Positions 24,336 through 36,019 of a stretch of DNA of 64,000 bases are shown here, one piece after another (the stretch's first letter is position 1; each line of letters opens with the position of its first letter). Below the pieces are notes generated by a model, which had not been told where the DNA came from, searched no databases, and worked only from the letters and a program-made list of their open reading frames with translations. Made by a program: the position numbers and the translations under genes. The DNA comes from Sipunculus nudus (Eukaryota; Annelida; Sipuncula; Golfingiida; Sipunculidae): the NCBI GenBank assembly GCA_026874595.1, contig CM049308.1, positions 48,803,327-48,867,326 on the forward strand. Reading direction: 5' to 3'.

Positions 24336-25300
24336 TAACTTTTCCATCTACCAAAATTAGTAGCAGGACCAGTTTTTAAAGTCAAACCTTCAGCAGACAT
24401 CATTTATACTGTGTTTCTTTTGTTACTGACTTTTTAGTCAGCTGAGTGATCACTCATTGTCCTTCATTTGTCTGTCTAGCTGTCTGTCTGTTCATCTGTC
24501 TGTCCTTTAACCAGGCACAGTCATAACCACTGGACCTGGAATCTTCTTACTTGAAATCCAGGGAGATCCATGAGACCTTGGAAACCTGGAATGATGGCAT
24601 CTTTTAAGGTCTCAAAAATAGAGAAAAAAAATTGTAAAAAAACTGAAAAAATACAGGTGGCACCACCAGTCTGCAGAAACTGATGGTACTCTCCATCATC
24701 AATATCAATGCAAGGAATCATGGTGATCAATCCATTGGTTGTTCAGATACTTGAGCTTTTGTATCAAATTTTTCATTATTCTGGGGGGTACTTTGGAGCC
24801 CCATAGCTTGAAGAATATGGTTAACAGAGACCTAATTCAAGGTTTCCAAGGAGATTTTTCAAGGACCTCTTTGGATGTAAAGTAAGAAGATTCCAGGTCC
24901 AGCGGTTACGATTTGTGCCTTGTTAACAGACAGACCTGGATTTTTCAAATTTTTACACATCACCTTGAGACCTTCCAAGATGTGGCTGTCTTTTACCAAG
25001 GCACAAATTCTAACCATTGCACCTAGAATCTTGTTACTGAACATCCAGGGAGGTCCATGAAAAAATCTCATTGGAAACCTGAAATTAGGTCACTGTTACC
25101 TATATCTTCTGTGCTATACTTAATTTGAATGAGGATACCACCTACAAATGTTGGCATTGACAAAAATTCCTTTTGTGAATGTTTTCCTAGTCAGCTTACA
25201 GTCATGACCCCTGAGTCACTTGATGTAACTATTTGAGGGAAATAGATGGTGTCTGTCCCTTCCTTGTTTGTATCACTGAATGAAGTCAGGCAACAGGAGG
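24336..25300. mobile_element. Two abutting half-copies of the TAGCTCAG family in opposite orientation
   Basis: 24.43-24.60 kb reads forward (hairpin remnant 'tttttagtcagctgagtgat', a (TGTC)n tract, 'ggacctggaatcttcttact'). 24.60-24.93 kb reads in reverse ('ggtctcaaaaatagagaaaa', GGTGGCACCACC, 'attctggggggtactttgga'). 24.95-25.22 kb is again forward body. The arrangement suggests nested or rearranged insertions. Confidence 0.6.
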
Positions 25301-25458
25301 CATGAACTGATCATGAAGTAATTTGACATCAGCAACATGGCTACTCAGATTTAACTTATTCAAAAAGACTTTAAAAATAATACAATGAAATAAAATAAAG
25401 TGTCAAGTTAACACTGTTACAAATATATTCCACTGTGGGAATCAAAAGGATTTTTAAC
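25301..25458. other. Spacer, nothing recognised
   Basis: Short AT-rich sequence between repeat elements. Confidence 0.4.
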
Positions 25459-26215
25459 CTGATATTTCTTGCATCAGAGATACAGTAGGTTTCCCCAGAA
25501 AATGAGCATATCCCCTTTAAATGCAGGTCTTTTTCTGAAGCACATATTAGATACTTTTAGATCTGACCATGAAGATAAAGTCAAAGAAAAATTTCTCTTA
25601 AAACGCATCAACAATCTTTTTTCAAGAGAAGGGTTCTGTGACCTTTACCTTTGACTTTGTGACCCCATAATGGACAGAGCTTTTCCCTAACAGGTAGGTA
25701 ACGTATCTGTGAATGATGAGAGGTTTGGGATGCAATGTTTGGCTTAAAAGTCATCATTGTTATGAACGCAAAATCTACAGAGCTCTTCAAGTTCCCTTAT
25801 TGACTGGTGAGCCATCTTTTGGAGATGGAATATTTGGAATGAAAAGTGGGTCCTGTGACCTTGACCTTTGACATTGTGACCCTGAAATCAATATGGATCT
25901 TCATCTAATTGCAAATGAGATATGTAAAGGGTGGAAGGTTTGGGATGAAAGTTTGGCTTAAAATGCTTCCACAATCTGTTTAATGATTTGGCTCATGTGA
26001 CCTTCACCTTTGCCCATGTGATCTCAAAGTCAATGAAGTTCTTACTCTAATGGCAAGTGATCCATATGTGATAGGTTCAAGGTTTGCAATGAAAGTTTGG
26101 CTTAAAATGCCTGTAAACCTGACCTTTGATCTTGTGACCTCAAGGTCGATCATTTTCTTCATGCTATGATATATCTCGATGTAAGTGCACAATATGAAGA
26201 AATCTGTCTGTTAGG
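25459..26215 (-). mobile_element. Truncated TATCCCC element (B end) with GTGACC units
   Basis: The B end is decayed ('gatatttcttgcatcagag', 'ggtttccccagaaaatgagc') but lies in the same order as copies 1-3. It is followed by GTGACC-type units ('cctgtgaccttgacctttga' near 25.85 kb) and then stops without an A end. Confidence 0.5.
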
Positions 26216-26568
26216 TTGTGAATTGTTGCCTCCGCCAGGAAGGTATGTGTTCATTCCAGTTTGTGTGTTTGCCTGTACATGTTTGTGTAAACTCATGCAG
26301 TCATGAATGGAATCTTATGAAATGTTTTAGGCATTTCAAGACATATTGGCCAATGAAGAATTGATTAGATTTTGGTGTGGATACATCACATGATCCAGAT
26401 CCAGGAACTACTTTAATGGAATATTTACAAATGTACAGTCACTTATGCACAAATGAACCTGGGAATATGGGCAAATTAGTGAATAGCACAGGCCTGCATT
26501 CTTTAAAATGCAGATTTCATGTATTGGTAATACTATCTTCATGTGGGAGTCATATGGGGGTATGTAAC

Positions 26569-26601
<33 letters not shown>

Positions 26602-27097
26602 GAACACAGGTGGTAACAATAGATCTCCTAGTAACTTGATTTTTAGAACAATCCACACAGCCTATCTTGAGATTTGCACCATTCCAGCTCTCTGACATCA
26701 GAGAGCCTATGGTCAGAGTCCTGGCTGTTAGAGTGCTGTTACATCCTTCAATGAGGAACACACTTTAAGGCTGGATCAGGATACAAATATTTTCATCATT
26801 TCCGAAAATGCCACAGTCACTTGACATAAATCAGACCTATTGTTAGCTTTTTTAGTATAATTTCTAAAAATACCTTACATGAGTGAGAAAATTCCATTTT
26901 AAATCAACATACTGGTAAATCCCTCTGCATATATGTTGAATTTATGACTTCATTAAAACAAGTATGGCACACCAGTTACTGGATGCAGCCAACTTGTCTG
27001 CAATTCAGGAAATGACTTGTTGCCATAGAGACGGAGTTTGGGTTGTGTGAATTCATCATTCGTAACCCAATGTTAAGATTATGAGCTGTTTAAAACA
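26216..27097. repeat. Unassigned, with a 'cctccgccaggaagg' repeat start
   Basis: 26228-26330 begins with 'ttgcctccgccaggaaggta' and 'tgtgtttgcctgtacatgtt', which I take as a dispersed repeat. A long poly-G run follows at 26569. 26.6-27.1 kb shows no gene. The proline/glycine-run frames here come from the homopolymer. Confidence 0.4.
26569..26597. repeat. Poly-G run (G29)
   Basis: Uninterrupted run of 29 G. It could form G-quadruplex and is also a common site of sequencing or assembly error. Confidence 0.92.
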
Positions 27098-27105
27098 ATA
27101 TGAAT

Positions 27106-27945
27106 TAGGGTTGGGATGGTTACCGGTATACGGTATTATCACCATATCTGACAGCTATGGTTATCATACCGTAAACTTTCCTATTATCGCGATACCACGA
27201 TATCAATTTTTGTTCACGATTTTGGTTCAGAAGCAAGCCCTTGAGGTTCAAAATAAATTTATTTCAAAGAATCACATTTATTTTTATAAACCACATGTAT
27301 TTGAATACACGAGTGTGGGTGGAACTGTGTGCTTACAGACTTCCGGATTAGACAGAAATGTCCGGAAGTAGCAGGATGATTCAGAAAGGACAACAGCTTG
27401 AGGATTCCAGAAGAAAATAACATTATAATGAAACAGCAATAAATACACATATTTATGCTTTTATTGCATGGAACGAAAATGTCATCATAAAAGTGTCACC
27501 ACTGAATCAAACATTCCATACGGGTTGCATATTTTGCCGTATAAAATTGGGATGGTATATTTAGCCATGATTGGTATGACACGCTCTCCGAAAATTTGCC
27601 GGGATTCTCCGGCTTTTATGTAGCAATAGGAAACTGATGGAAAGTTCTGACAACTGTGATTCGACGATGGGGGCAGGACTTCCCACACCTCAAGCTTGCA
27701 CACCTGCAGGACCTTCATGAAACTTACATCATTTAATGAGTCTTTCTGTGGTACTGGCATAATAGGTATAAATGATATTAATACTTAACCCCTTGTATAA
27801 AGTCAAGACTTTAAAGGTGGTTGTTATAAATATCATTATTGATGGCTTATTAATGCCATTCTATATAATTAAAAATATCGCGATATCACAGTATATCGCG
27901 ATAAAATTTGAATAATTATCATGATACCATATCGTTCCAACACTA
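27106..27945. mobile_element. hAT-type MITE, 840 bp, with 8-bp TSD
   Basis: The element is bounded by the direct repeat ATATGAAT at 27098-27105 and 27946-27953. Its ends are inverted: TAGGGTTGGGATGGTTACCG at the left and, reverse-complemented, TAGTGTTGGAACGATATGGT at the right. Subterminal inverted motifs are rich in TATCGCGATA. An 8-bp target duplication with short TA-starting TIRs is the hallmark of the hAT superfamily. The longest internal frames (about 90 aa) show no transposase features, so it is non-autonomous. Confidence 0.82.
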
Positions 27946-27953
27946 ATATGAAT

Positions 27954-28589
27954 GCAACATGATGGGAGATCACTGCAATGCATCCCTTGATATGGCTTGT
28001 ATCATGACTCAAGCTAGGCTCACCAGCCTCCTGAGTCTTGTTGTCACGGCTAGTAGTCTTGAGTGTGTGTATTAATTTTCATCCAAAATAGACCTATTTT
28101 AGGTGAGGGTCACTCACATAATAGAGGTCGTAACCCAATTTTAATTTAAACAGCCTTCATCCTATCCTAATATCTATAAAATTGAAAAAATTGAAAAAAG
28201 ATCTGTGAAATATTTTTCAAGTTATCTTGTGTACAATGTTTATCTCATGCCAAAGAAAACATTTCAGATCTTATAAATACCATAGTAAGCAGTCCACTGT
28301 GTGTCCACAGTGGCCAAAGTTACATCTGTCTGGATATATAATAAGATCTTACTGAAACATATTCTTGCCTCAAGAGAATGGGACATAAAATGATCAGCCC
28401 TGTCTGTCCATCATCTCTCTGTTTATCATTAAATATATACTGATTATGAAGTTTTTTCTGACATGCACAGTTAAAAAACTTTCATATGCTGTTTGCAGTC
28501 TGAAATTTGAAAGCAACTTATACATTCAGATGTGTAATATTGCAAATGAATACTATTTATAAACTAGAAAACAATTTGATATAATAAAA
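27954..28589. repeat. Diverged TATCCCC-core fragment and unassigned DNA
   Basis: 28.08-28.33 kb matches the core of the TATCCCC elements ('aatagaggtcgtaaccc', 'acagccttcatcctatcc', 'ttttcaagttatcttgtg'). 28.36-28.59 kb matches a dispersed family also present at 58.9-59.2 kb ('acatattcttgcctcaagag', 'gggacataaaatgatcagc'). Confidence 0.5.
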
Positions 28590-29625
28590 AAATCAAGATC
28601 TACCTGAAACTTCATATACAGCTTTGTTTGTTGCTTGCCAAAAATCTTCTATTTTGGCAAGCATGTTGGTCAGTGGCGTATGTCTGTTTCATGTCTGTGT
28701 CAACTCTACAGGGCACAGTTTTGCAGTGATCCCTTTCAAACTTACACAGTTGATAGGAAACCAAAAAGCCTAGAAGCCTTTTGTTTTCAGCCAATTTTGG
28801 TCAAAGGTCAAGGTTAAGGTAATTGAAGAACATCCAAAATTTTATTTTCCTCACAACTTCGTCAAAAACTGGCCTATTTTCATAAACTAGGGCTCATTAT
28901 GTTCCTCTATGCTTCCTCCATAAGATGGTCTGGTCAGCTGTCTTCTCAGATGTATTAGTATGTCTGTATGTTTGTCAGAGCTCTGTCAAATTTGCATTCC
29001 TTCTTGTTCTTTCGTCTGACATATGGCATTTCACAGGCCAGAACTTTATATTATACTGTTCATAGAACTCTTAATGTTCTAGAACTTTGGTGTCTCTTAA
29101 TGTGAATAAGTAAAAGGTCAAGATCATAAAAAAACCACAAAATTGTTTTTTCTTTATATCTTTGTCAAACTTTATTGTAGTCGCATAAACTGTAGCTCAT
29201 TTTACTCGACATTCAGGGGCCTTCCTTCTGATATGTAGCTTTATCAATCTGCTGATACCATGGTTACATTTTTCTAACTTTGTCACTTTTAAAACTAGGC
29301 AGCATTTGGTCTATTTACCTTGACCTTATATCAAATCTCTTACCGTTTCTCATCATAAGAGTTATTACAAAATTTCACTTTTTTTGTCCTATATACCACA
29401 ATATTCAAGCAATTGCTCTGAAAATTATACAGTTCACAGACAAACTGAATTGCTATTGGCCTTTTCTTATTAAATAATATAGGTCAAAGGTCACTGATAC
29501 ACCCCAAAGTATTATTTTGCTCATAACTTAATCAAATATTGTCCTATCTACACAAACTATTGCTCATTTCTATGCATTCCCCATGATGAGGTCTGGCCAC
29601 CTGTCATCCAGGATGGGGATATATA
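28590..29625 (+). repeat. Diverged copies of the ~320-bp unit
   Basis: Anchors near 28.89 kb ('aaactagggctcattatgtt'), 29.19 kb ('aaactgtagctcattttact') and 29.56 kb ('aaactattgctcatttctat') mark three diverged units related to the 0.6-2.1 kb array, with the same 'tctgacatatggcattt' segment. Confidence 0.6.
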
Positions 29626-30972
29626 TATAATAATATATATATTACTTTTGTTGATAATTTGCATTAAATATGGTAATATGGTCCTTTTATAAAACCCCCT
29701 AAACTACACAATTACATATTCCCATAAGCACTGTTGAATTAAGTTTCATATTCTGTATGTATATACAGAGAACTTGTTATTCCCATCATTCCACTCCTTC
29801 AAATATTTCAGGTTTCCAAAGAGATATGTGCAGGTAGAAATTCCTAGGTCTAATTGTTACTGTTTGTGCCCTAATAATGAACAAACTGCTTCATTAGAAG
29901 GTCTCAAAAATAGAGAAAATAATCAAAAAAAATAAGAAAAAAATACAGGTGGTGCTCCAGTACCAATGAAACACACCATGGCCAATATGCATTGATAAAT
30001 AATGGTAATCAATACATTCATTATTCAGAAAAAAGAGCTTTTGTATCAAAATTTTAATTATTCTGGGGTGCAATAACAGGCCAGGTAACTCAAAGAATAT
30101 ATGTTGCAGTGACCTAATTTCAATTTCACATGTTTTCAATGACCTCCCTGGATTTCAATTAAGGAGATGCTTGGTTTTATGGTAAATTTTTATGCCTTGT
30201 CAGACTGTCTGGGTTTTGGTCATGGTCATGTTTTTGGTGAGTAGCTCACAGAATATAGGTCACCATGACTTAATTTCAGGATTCCATTGAGATTTGCGTA
30301 AGACTTACCATTGATGTTGCATTAGAAGATTCTAGGGCTAGTGGATACTATTAGTGCCCATCTGACTTTCAGGGTACTCAAAATTTATGTTTGTGGCCCA
30401 TAATATGCAAAATATAGGTCACCATGACCTAATTTCAGGTTCCCATAGAGATTTACCAAAGACCTCCCTGAATGTCATTTTTAAAGATTAAAGGTCAAAT
30501 GGATACAATTTGTGCCCTGTCTGACTAAATGGGTGCTCAAAATCATGTTTAGGGCCATAGATCACAAAAAAAAGGTCACCATTACCTTATTTCTGGTTTC
30601 CAAGGAGATTTGCCTGGTACCTCTCTGGTACATTTAGTAGTCATGGTCTAACAGTTACAGTTTGTGCCCCGTTAATGGACAGACTGCTCCATATGAAGGT
30701 CTCAAAAATAGAGAAAATAATGTGTAAAACTTAGAAGAAATAAAGATGGTACCACTAGTCTTCAGAAACTGATGAAAGTTGAAACACACCATATTTAATG
30801 TGCATGGAAAGAATCATAGCAAGAGATTTTGTATTGTCCTCCATGAATATTTAGAAGTGTATGGGTCCAGTGATTACAATTTGTGCCCTGTCAACAGATG
30901 ACCAGCCAGCTGGATGACGGACAAAGAGTGATTGCTAAAGCTGAGACAGCTATAAGTCAACTGGGCTAAATT
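29626..30972 (-). mobile_element. TAGCTCAG-family cluster, inverted
   Basis: It starts at the left with 'ggtctcaaaaatagagaaaa' and 'acaggtggtgctccagtacc' (29.9 kb) and continues through several shortened body units ('aggtcaccatgacctaattt'). It ends at a decayed hairpin 'agctgagacagctataagtc..ctgggcta' near 30.94-30.97 kb. 29.63-29.80 kb is AT-rich with no feature. Confidence 0.6.
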
Positions 30973-31085
30973 GTGATATCACTCTGAGTGGCATGAATGA
31001 AAGAAGGCATGATAAGCAAGATTATTATAAGTAACATAGTTACTTAGGTAACAAGGACAAATAAGAAAACAAAATATTTGTAAAA

Positions 31086-34000
31086 CTAGACATTTCTTGG
31101 CACCGCAGGTGCCAGAGTATCCCCAGACATAGTAGGCCCCCCTCCTACAAGAACAGACCCCCATTTTTAGCAGCATATACTGACACTTGGCATATTTATT
31201 GTTTATTCCATCTAACGATCCACAATCTTGTTGAAGATGTTGGTCCTGTGACCTTGATCTTTTTAAAGATGTGTCCTGTGACCTTGACCTTTGATCTCAT
31301 AACCCCAAAATCAATTTGGGTCTTGCTTTTCCAATGGGACATATGCAAGTCAAGTTTGAAATCTATACATCAATAAAGCAGGAATTATCATCCAGAAACT
31401 TATTTTTGGACAGATGGCTCCTGTGACCTTCACCATTGACCTTGTGACCTCAAAATTGATAGTGTTCTTCCTCTCTTGGCAGGAGAACTATATGTGCAAG
31501 ATGAAAGATATGAGATGAAATGTTTGGCTGAAAATGCATCCACATCTTTTTAAAGATGTGTCCTGTGACCTTGACCTTTGACCTCATGACCCCAAAATCA
31601 ATTTGGGTCTTACTTTTCCAATGGGACATATACAAGTCAAGTTTGAAATCCATACATCAATAAAAGCAGGAATTATCATCCAGAAACTAATTTTTGGACA
31701 TATGGCTCCTGTGACCTTCATCTTTGACCTTGTGACCTCAAAATTGATAGGGGTCTTCCACTCTTGGCAGGTGAACTATATGTGCAAGAGGAAAGATCTC
31801 AGATGAATTGGTTGGCTGAAAATGCATCCACAATCTTTTTAAAGAGGTTTCCTGTGACCTTGACCTTTGACCTCATGACCCCAAAATCAATTTGGGTCTT
31901 GCTTTTCTAATGGGTCAATAACAAAGCCAAGTTTGAAATCCATACATCAGTAAAAGATGGAATTATCATCCAGAAACTAATTTTTGGACAGATGGCTCCT
32001 GTGACCTTCACCTTTGACCTTGTGACCTCAAAACTGATAGGGTTCTTCCTCTCTTGGCAGGTGAACTATATGTGCAAGATGAAAGACCTGAGATGAAATG
32101 TTTGGCTGAAAATGCATCCACATCTTTTTAAAGATGTGACCTTGACCTTTGACCTCATGACCCCAAAATCAATTTGGGTCTTGCTTTTCCAATGGGACAT
32201 ATATAAGTCAGGTTTGAAATCCATACATCAATAAAAGCAGGAATTATCATCCAGAAACTAATTTTTGGACAATTGGCTCCTGTGACCTTCACCTTTGACC
32301 TTGTGACCTCAAAATTGATAGGGGTCTTCCACTCTTGGCAGGTGAACTATACGTGCAAGATGAAAGATCTGAGATGAATTGTTTGGCTGAAAATGCATCC
32401 ACAATCTTTTTATAGAGGTTTCCTGTGACCTTGACCTTTGACCTCATGACCCCAAATTCAATTCCGGTCTTGCTTTTCCAATGGGTCAAATACAAGTCAA
32501 GTTTGAAATCCATACATCAATAAAAGAAGGAATTATCATCCAGAAACTAATTTTTGGACAGATGGCTCCTGTGACCTTCACCTTTGACCTTGTGACCTCA
32601 AAATTGATAGGGTTCTTCCTCTCTTGGCAGGTGAACTATATGTGCAAAATGAAAGATCTGAGATGAAATGTTTGGCTGAAAATGCATCCACATCTTTTTA
32701 AAGATGTGTCCTGTGACCTTGACCTTTGACCTCATGACCCGAAATTCAATTCCGGTTTTGCATTTCCAATGGGTCAAATACATGTATAGTTTGAAATCCA
32801 TACATCAATAAAAGAAGGAATTATCATCCAGAAACTTATTTTTGGACAGATGGCTCCTGTGACCTTCACCTTTGACCTTGTGACCTCAAAATTGATAGGG
32901 GTCTTCCTCTATTGGCAGATGACTTATATGTGCAAGATGAAAGGTCTGAGATGAAATGTTTGGCTGAAAATGCATCCACATCTTTTTAAAGATGTGTCCT
33001 GTGACCTTGACCTTTGACATCATGACCCCAAAATCAATTTGGGTCTTGCTTTTCCAATGGGACATATATAAGTCAAGTTTGAAATCAATACATCAATAAA
33101 AGCAGGAATTATCATCCAGAAACTAATTTTTGGACATATGGCTCCTGTGACCTTCACCTTTGACCTTGTGACCTCAAAATTGATAGCGGTCTTCCTCTAT
33201 TGGCAGATGACTTATATGTGCAAGATGAAAGGTCTGAGATGAAATGTTTGGCTGAAAATGCATCCACAATCTTTTTAAAGAGGTTTCCTGTGACCTTGAC
33301 CTTTGTCCTCATGACCCCAAAATCAATTTGGGTCTTGCTTTTTCAATGGGACATATATAAGTCAATTTTGAAATCATTACATCAATAAAAGCAGGAATTA
33401 TCATCCAGAAACTAATTTTTGGACAGATAGCTCCTGTGGCCTTGACCTTTGACCTTGTGACCCCAAAATTTATATGGATCATCCATTATTGGCAAGTGAG
33501 CTATATATTCAAGATGGAAGACCTGGGATGAAAGTTTGGCTTAAAATGCATCCACAGTATCTTTTAAAATGCCAGTCCAGTGACCTTGACCTTTGACCTC
33601 ATGACCCTAGAACCTATAGGGTTCTTACTTTAGTGGTGGGCCATACATAAGTCATGTTTGAAATCCATATGGCTATCAACACTGGAGATATCATAAGAGG
33701 TGTGTGATTTTCACCATATATGGCAATATTCAAGGTCAAGGCCACTATCATAGGAAAGGTCATGACCCCAATTTAAATAAGCATCATCCCATAACCCATA
33801 CCTATGTATATGCATAATATAAAAGAAATCTGTCCATTAGTTTTTGACTTATAATGCTCACAGTGCTGTAAGGTGGCAATTTAGGGGGTATTAAACGGCA
33901 CGAAAACAAGTAAAGAATAATAGGTGGCGCCACCAGTTTCTGGAACATGACAACCCTATCCATGATCTTCCATCAACTTGATTTTGGGATAAATCCATGC

Positions 34001-34269
34001 AAGATTTCTTGAGATATTAAAGAATTTGTGTGATTTTCCCCAAAATTGGACCTATTCAAGGTCAAGGACACTCTCCTAGTAAAGGTCATGACCTCATTTT
34101 TAAATAGGCGTCGTCCTCTTACCCATATCTATACATATACCAAGTTTGGTAAAGTTCCGTGAAATATTTTTTGGGTTATCCTGCCAACAAGATTCATATG
34201 CGGCGGCGGCGGCGGCGGCGGGACCGGTATGAAAACATAGTATCCCCCGACTTTGTCTGGGGATACAAT
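31086..34269 (-). mobile_element. TATCCCCAGACA element, copy 3, with ~8-unit array
   Basis: End B at the left is CTAG (31086-31089), then the hairpin TGGCACC-GCA-GGTGCCA, then AGTATCCCCAGACA and 'taggcccccctcctac'. A tandem array of ~289-bp units follows (cores near 31573, 31862, 32140, 32433, 32723, 33013, 33299, 33588). Next come a single-copy core with GGTGGCGCCACC at 33923-33934 and end A: (CGG)n at 34201-34221, 'ggaccggtatgaaaacatag', TATCCCCCGACTTTGTCTGG, GGATACAAT. Read in reverse it begins ATTGTATCCCC and ends CTAG|T. No protein is encoded. I infer a non-autonomous Helitron/Helentron-like element. Confidence 0.78.
31250..33700 (+). repeat. ~289-bp tandem array rich in TGACCT half-sites
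   Basis: Each unit contains TGACCTTGACCTTTGACCT (half-sites spaced 0 and 1) and, ~150 bp on, a second cluster ending TTTGACCTTGTGACCT (spacing 2). Between them are 'gcttttccaatgggacatat', 'atccatacatcaataaaagc' and 'ggaattatcatccagaaact'. The period is not divisible by three, which explains why 61-74-aa frames recur but never join. Confidence 0.85.
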
Positions 34270-35095
34270 TAATTCAATATTCTAAAAAAATGTATTTATA
34301 TCAAATAAATTTCTTTACAAAGTTTGCCTGACAGCCCTGTAGAAATGGAAAGCAACAGAAAAAGGAAAGAGAGTAATACTATTAATCATCACTGTCTGCA
34401 AGACACAAGTCTTTTTAAACAAAGATATTGGCGAATTTCTTCGGTATTTCAAAGTTATTCTAGAATCTGAGCCAAACAATACATATGATCTTTTATTATC
34501 TTTTACTTTTTTCTTTGTTTACAACTTATCACAACTTCATTCTGTGTGAGCATTTTTGTACAAATTTCTGTGGTTTTATACCAGACCATAAATGTAATAA
34601 ATTTCAATTTTATTATTAGTAATAGTAGTAGCTGAGCCAGTTATATATTTATGAGGATAAAATTAATGGTGCAAATAATATCCTATTATTCTGGATATCA
34701 GAAGAGCGGTGAACTTGGTACAAAAAGGGTTTTCTTGCTCTAATTCTAAAGTGTTTACAAAATAATTATATATAAGCAAGTGCTCATATCGTTGGTATAT
34801 TAAATTCATAGCTTAAAGCTTAAGTACCTGTGACCCCACCAAAATACAGCACCCACATACTTTTTTCATACCAAATTAAGGTGAATTAGGGAAGCCAATA
34901 ATAATCATAAATATAAACCACAAATAGGTCTTGCTGGCACCACTGTTATTTACAGCTCATATTCCAATACACCCACTTTGACCTGTGTAAGTATAATGGT
35001 GTATGAAGTCTTGATAGCACCAACAGTGTAATCAGAGTTTTATATGTGTTCATGCTAGTTTTAATGTGTGTTTTCATAATTGATAAAAGTACTTC
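34270..35095. other. Low-repeat sequence, possible 3' flank of the minus gene
   Basis: No repeat family is recognised. On the minus strand an ATTAAA at 35065-35060 lies 31 nt after the candidate stop at 35096-35098. A further AATAAA lies at 34497-34492. No exon of its own is supported. Confidence 0.4.
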
Positions 35096-35159
35096 TTATT
35101 CAGCTTCATTTCTCTCATGCTGTGCACTTGTTTCTGTATCCTGCATTAGGTTCACTTTG
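35096..35159 (-). CDS. Candidate terminal exon of the minus-strand membrane-protein gene
   Basis: On the minus strand a pyrimidine-rich tract ('tcctgtaccctataaccctag') precedes an open segment of 64 nt. It encodes KVNLMQDTETSAQHERNEAE and then TAA. The acceptor requires one base (C) to complete a codon, which fits the phase-2 donor of the 40213-40020 exon (AG+C = Ser). Codons start mostly with purines, a coding-like sign. An ATTAAA follows 31 nt after the stop. If joined directly, the protein would have about 85 residues with a charged C-terminal tail. Intervening exons may exist. The join is inference. Confidence 0.3.
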
Positions 35160-36019
35160 CTAGGGTTATAGGGTACAGGACACAGGCATGACAGTGATAG
35201 GTTTCTAATGGTACAGTCCGGTATCATTACCCTCAACAGTACTGAAGTGGGAGACCCCCCTCCAAACACCCCTGACCATTTTTTTTTGCAGATGGTTGAC
35301 CTAAAAACTCTCCACCACACACCCACAGGTATGTCAGGTTGAAAGTGGGGCACAACCCAGGCAGCAGTGTGTATGCAGATATGACAAAATGATGGGACCT
35401 GTACTGAACTATGAAATTAAATACTCTGACCCCATCAAACAGAAGCTGATAGACAGAATTTTATATTCATTTGACTTGCCCTGTAGCCACATATATATAT
35501 GATTCATATAGTGGGTCTGAGCTATGACTTTTATTGTTTCATGTGTCTGTCTGTACCAACATGACTTTAATTGTACACCATTTCCTCATCATAAAAGACA
35601 AGCATGTGTGTGGTTTTGAGGTTGAGAGTCTTTGTTTGTGATAAGTAGTAAATAAGTGATCTGTGACAATTAAAATAATTAAGTGTCCCATGTGACATGA
35701 CACTCATGACTAGCCATACATTTATAACAGGAATTTTATTATCTAAACCCCAAATTGAGATTACCTTTAATTCAGTTGATCTACCTTTGACCCTCTGATG
35801 AATTAGTCAAAAGGGTCCTTCCTTAAGAGACTGGTCACACAAATGTCAAGACTGAATTAAATCACCACTGGTCTATACAGGTTGTAAAAGAGAAGAATAA
35901 GATTTCTAAAGAACTGGTTTGACAAGTTATGTTCTGGGATAAATATGTAAACAAGTATTGCTTTTTCTTGCAAAAAAAACATGCAAATGTAGACCAATGG
36001 GCAAAAAAAATGCATGAAA
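35160..36019. other. Putative intron sequence, nothing else seen
   Basis: Low-repeat, with no recognised element. The 85-aa minus frame extends across the acceptor into this region, but only its last 20 residues look coding. No RNA gene was recognised. Confidence 0.35.

Noticed and set aside
26408-26761. 117-aa minus frame with a proline run
   Set aside because: The proline run is only the poly-G tract read in reverse; the frame has no other support.
31450-33388. Recurring 61-74-aa frames (e.g. beginning MDFKLDLY or MGQIQVKFEIHTS) on both strands
   Set aside because: They repeat because the ~289-bp unit repeats; the period is not a multiple of three, frames shift at each unit, and both strands are equally open. 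The same holds for 48.9-52.1 kb.
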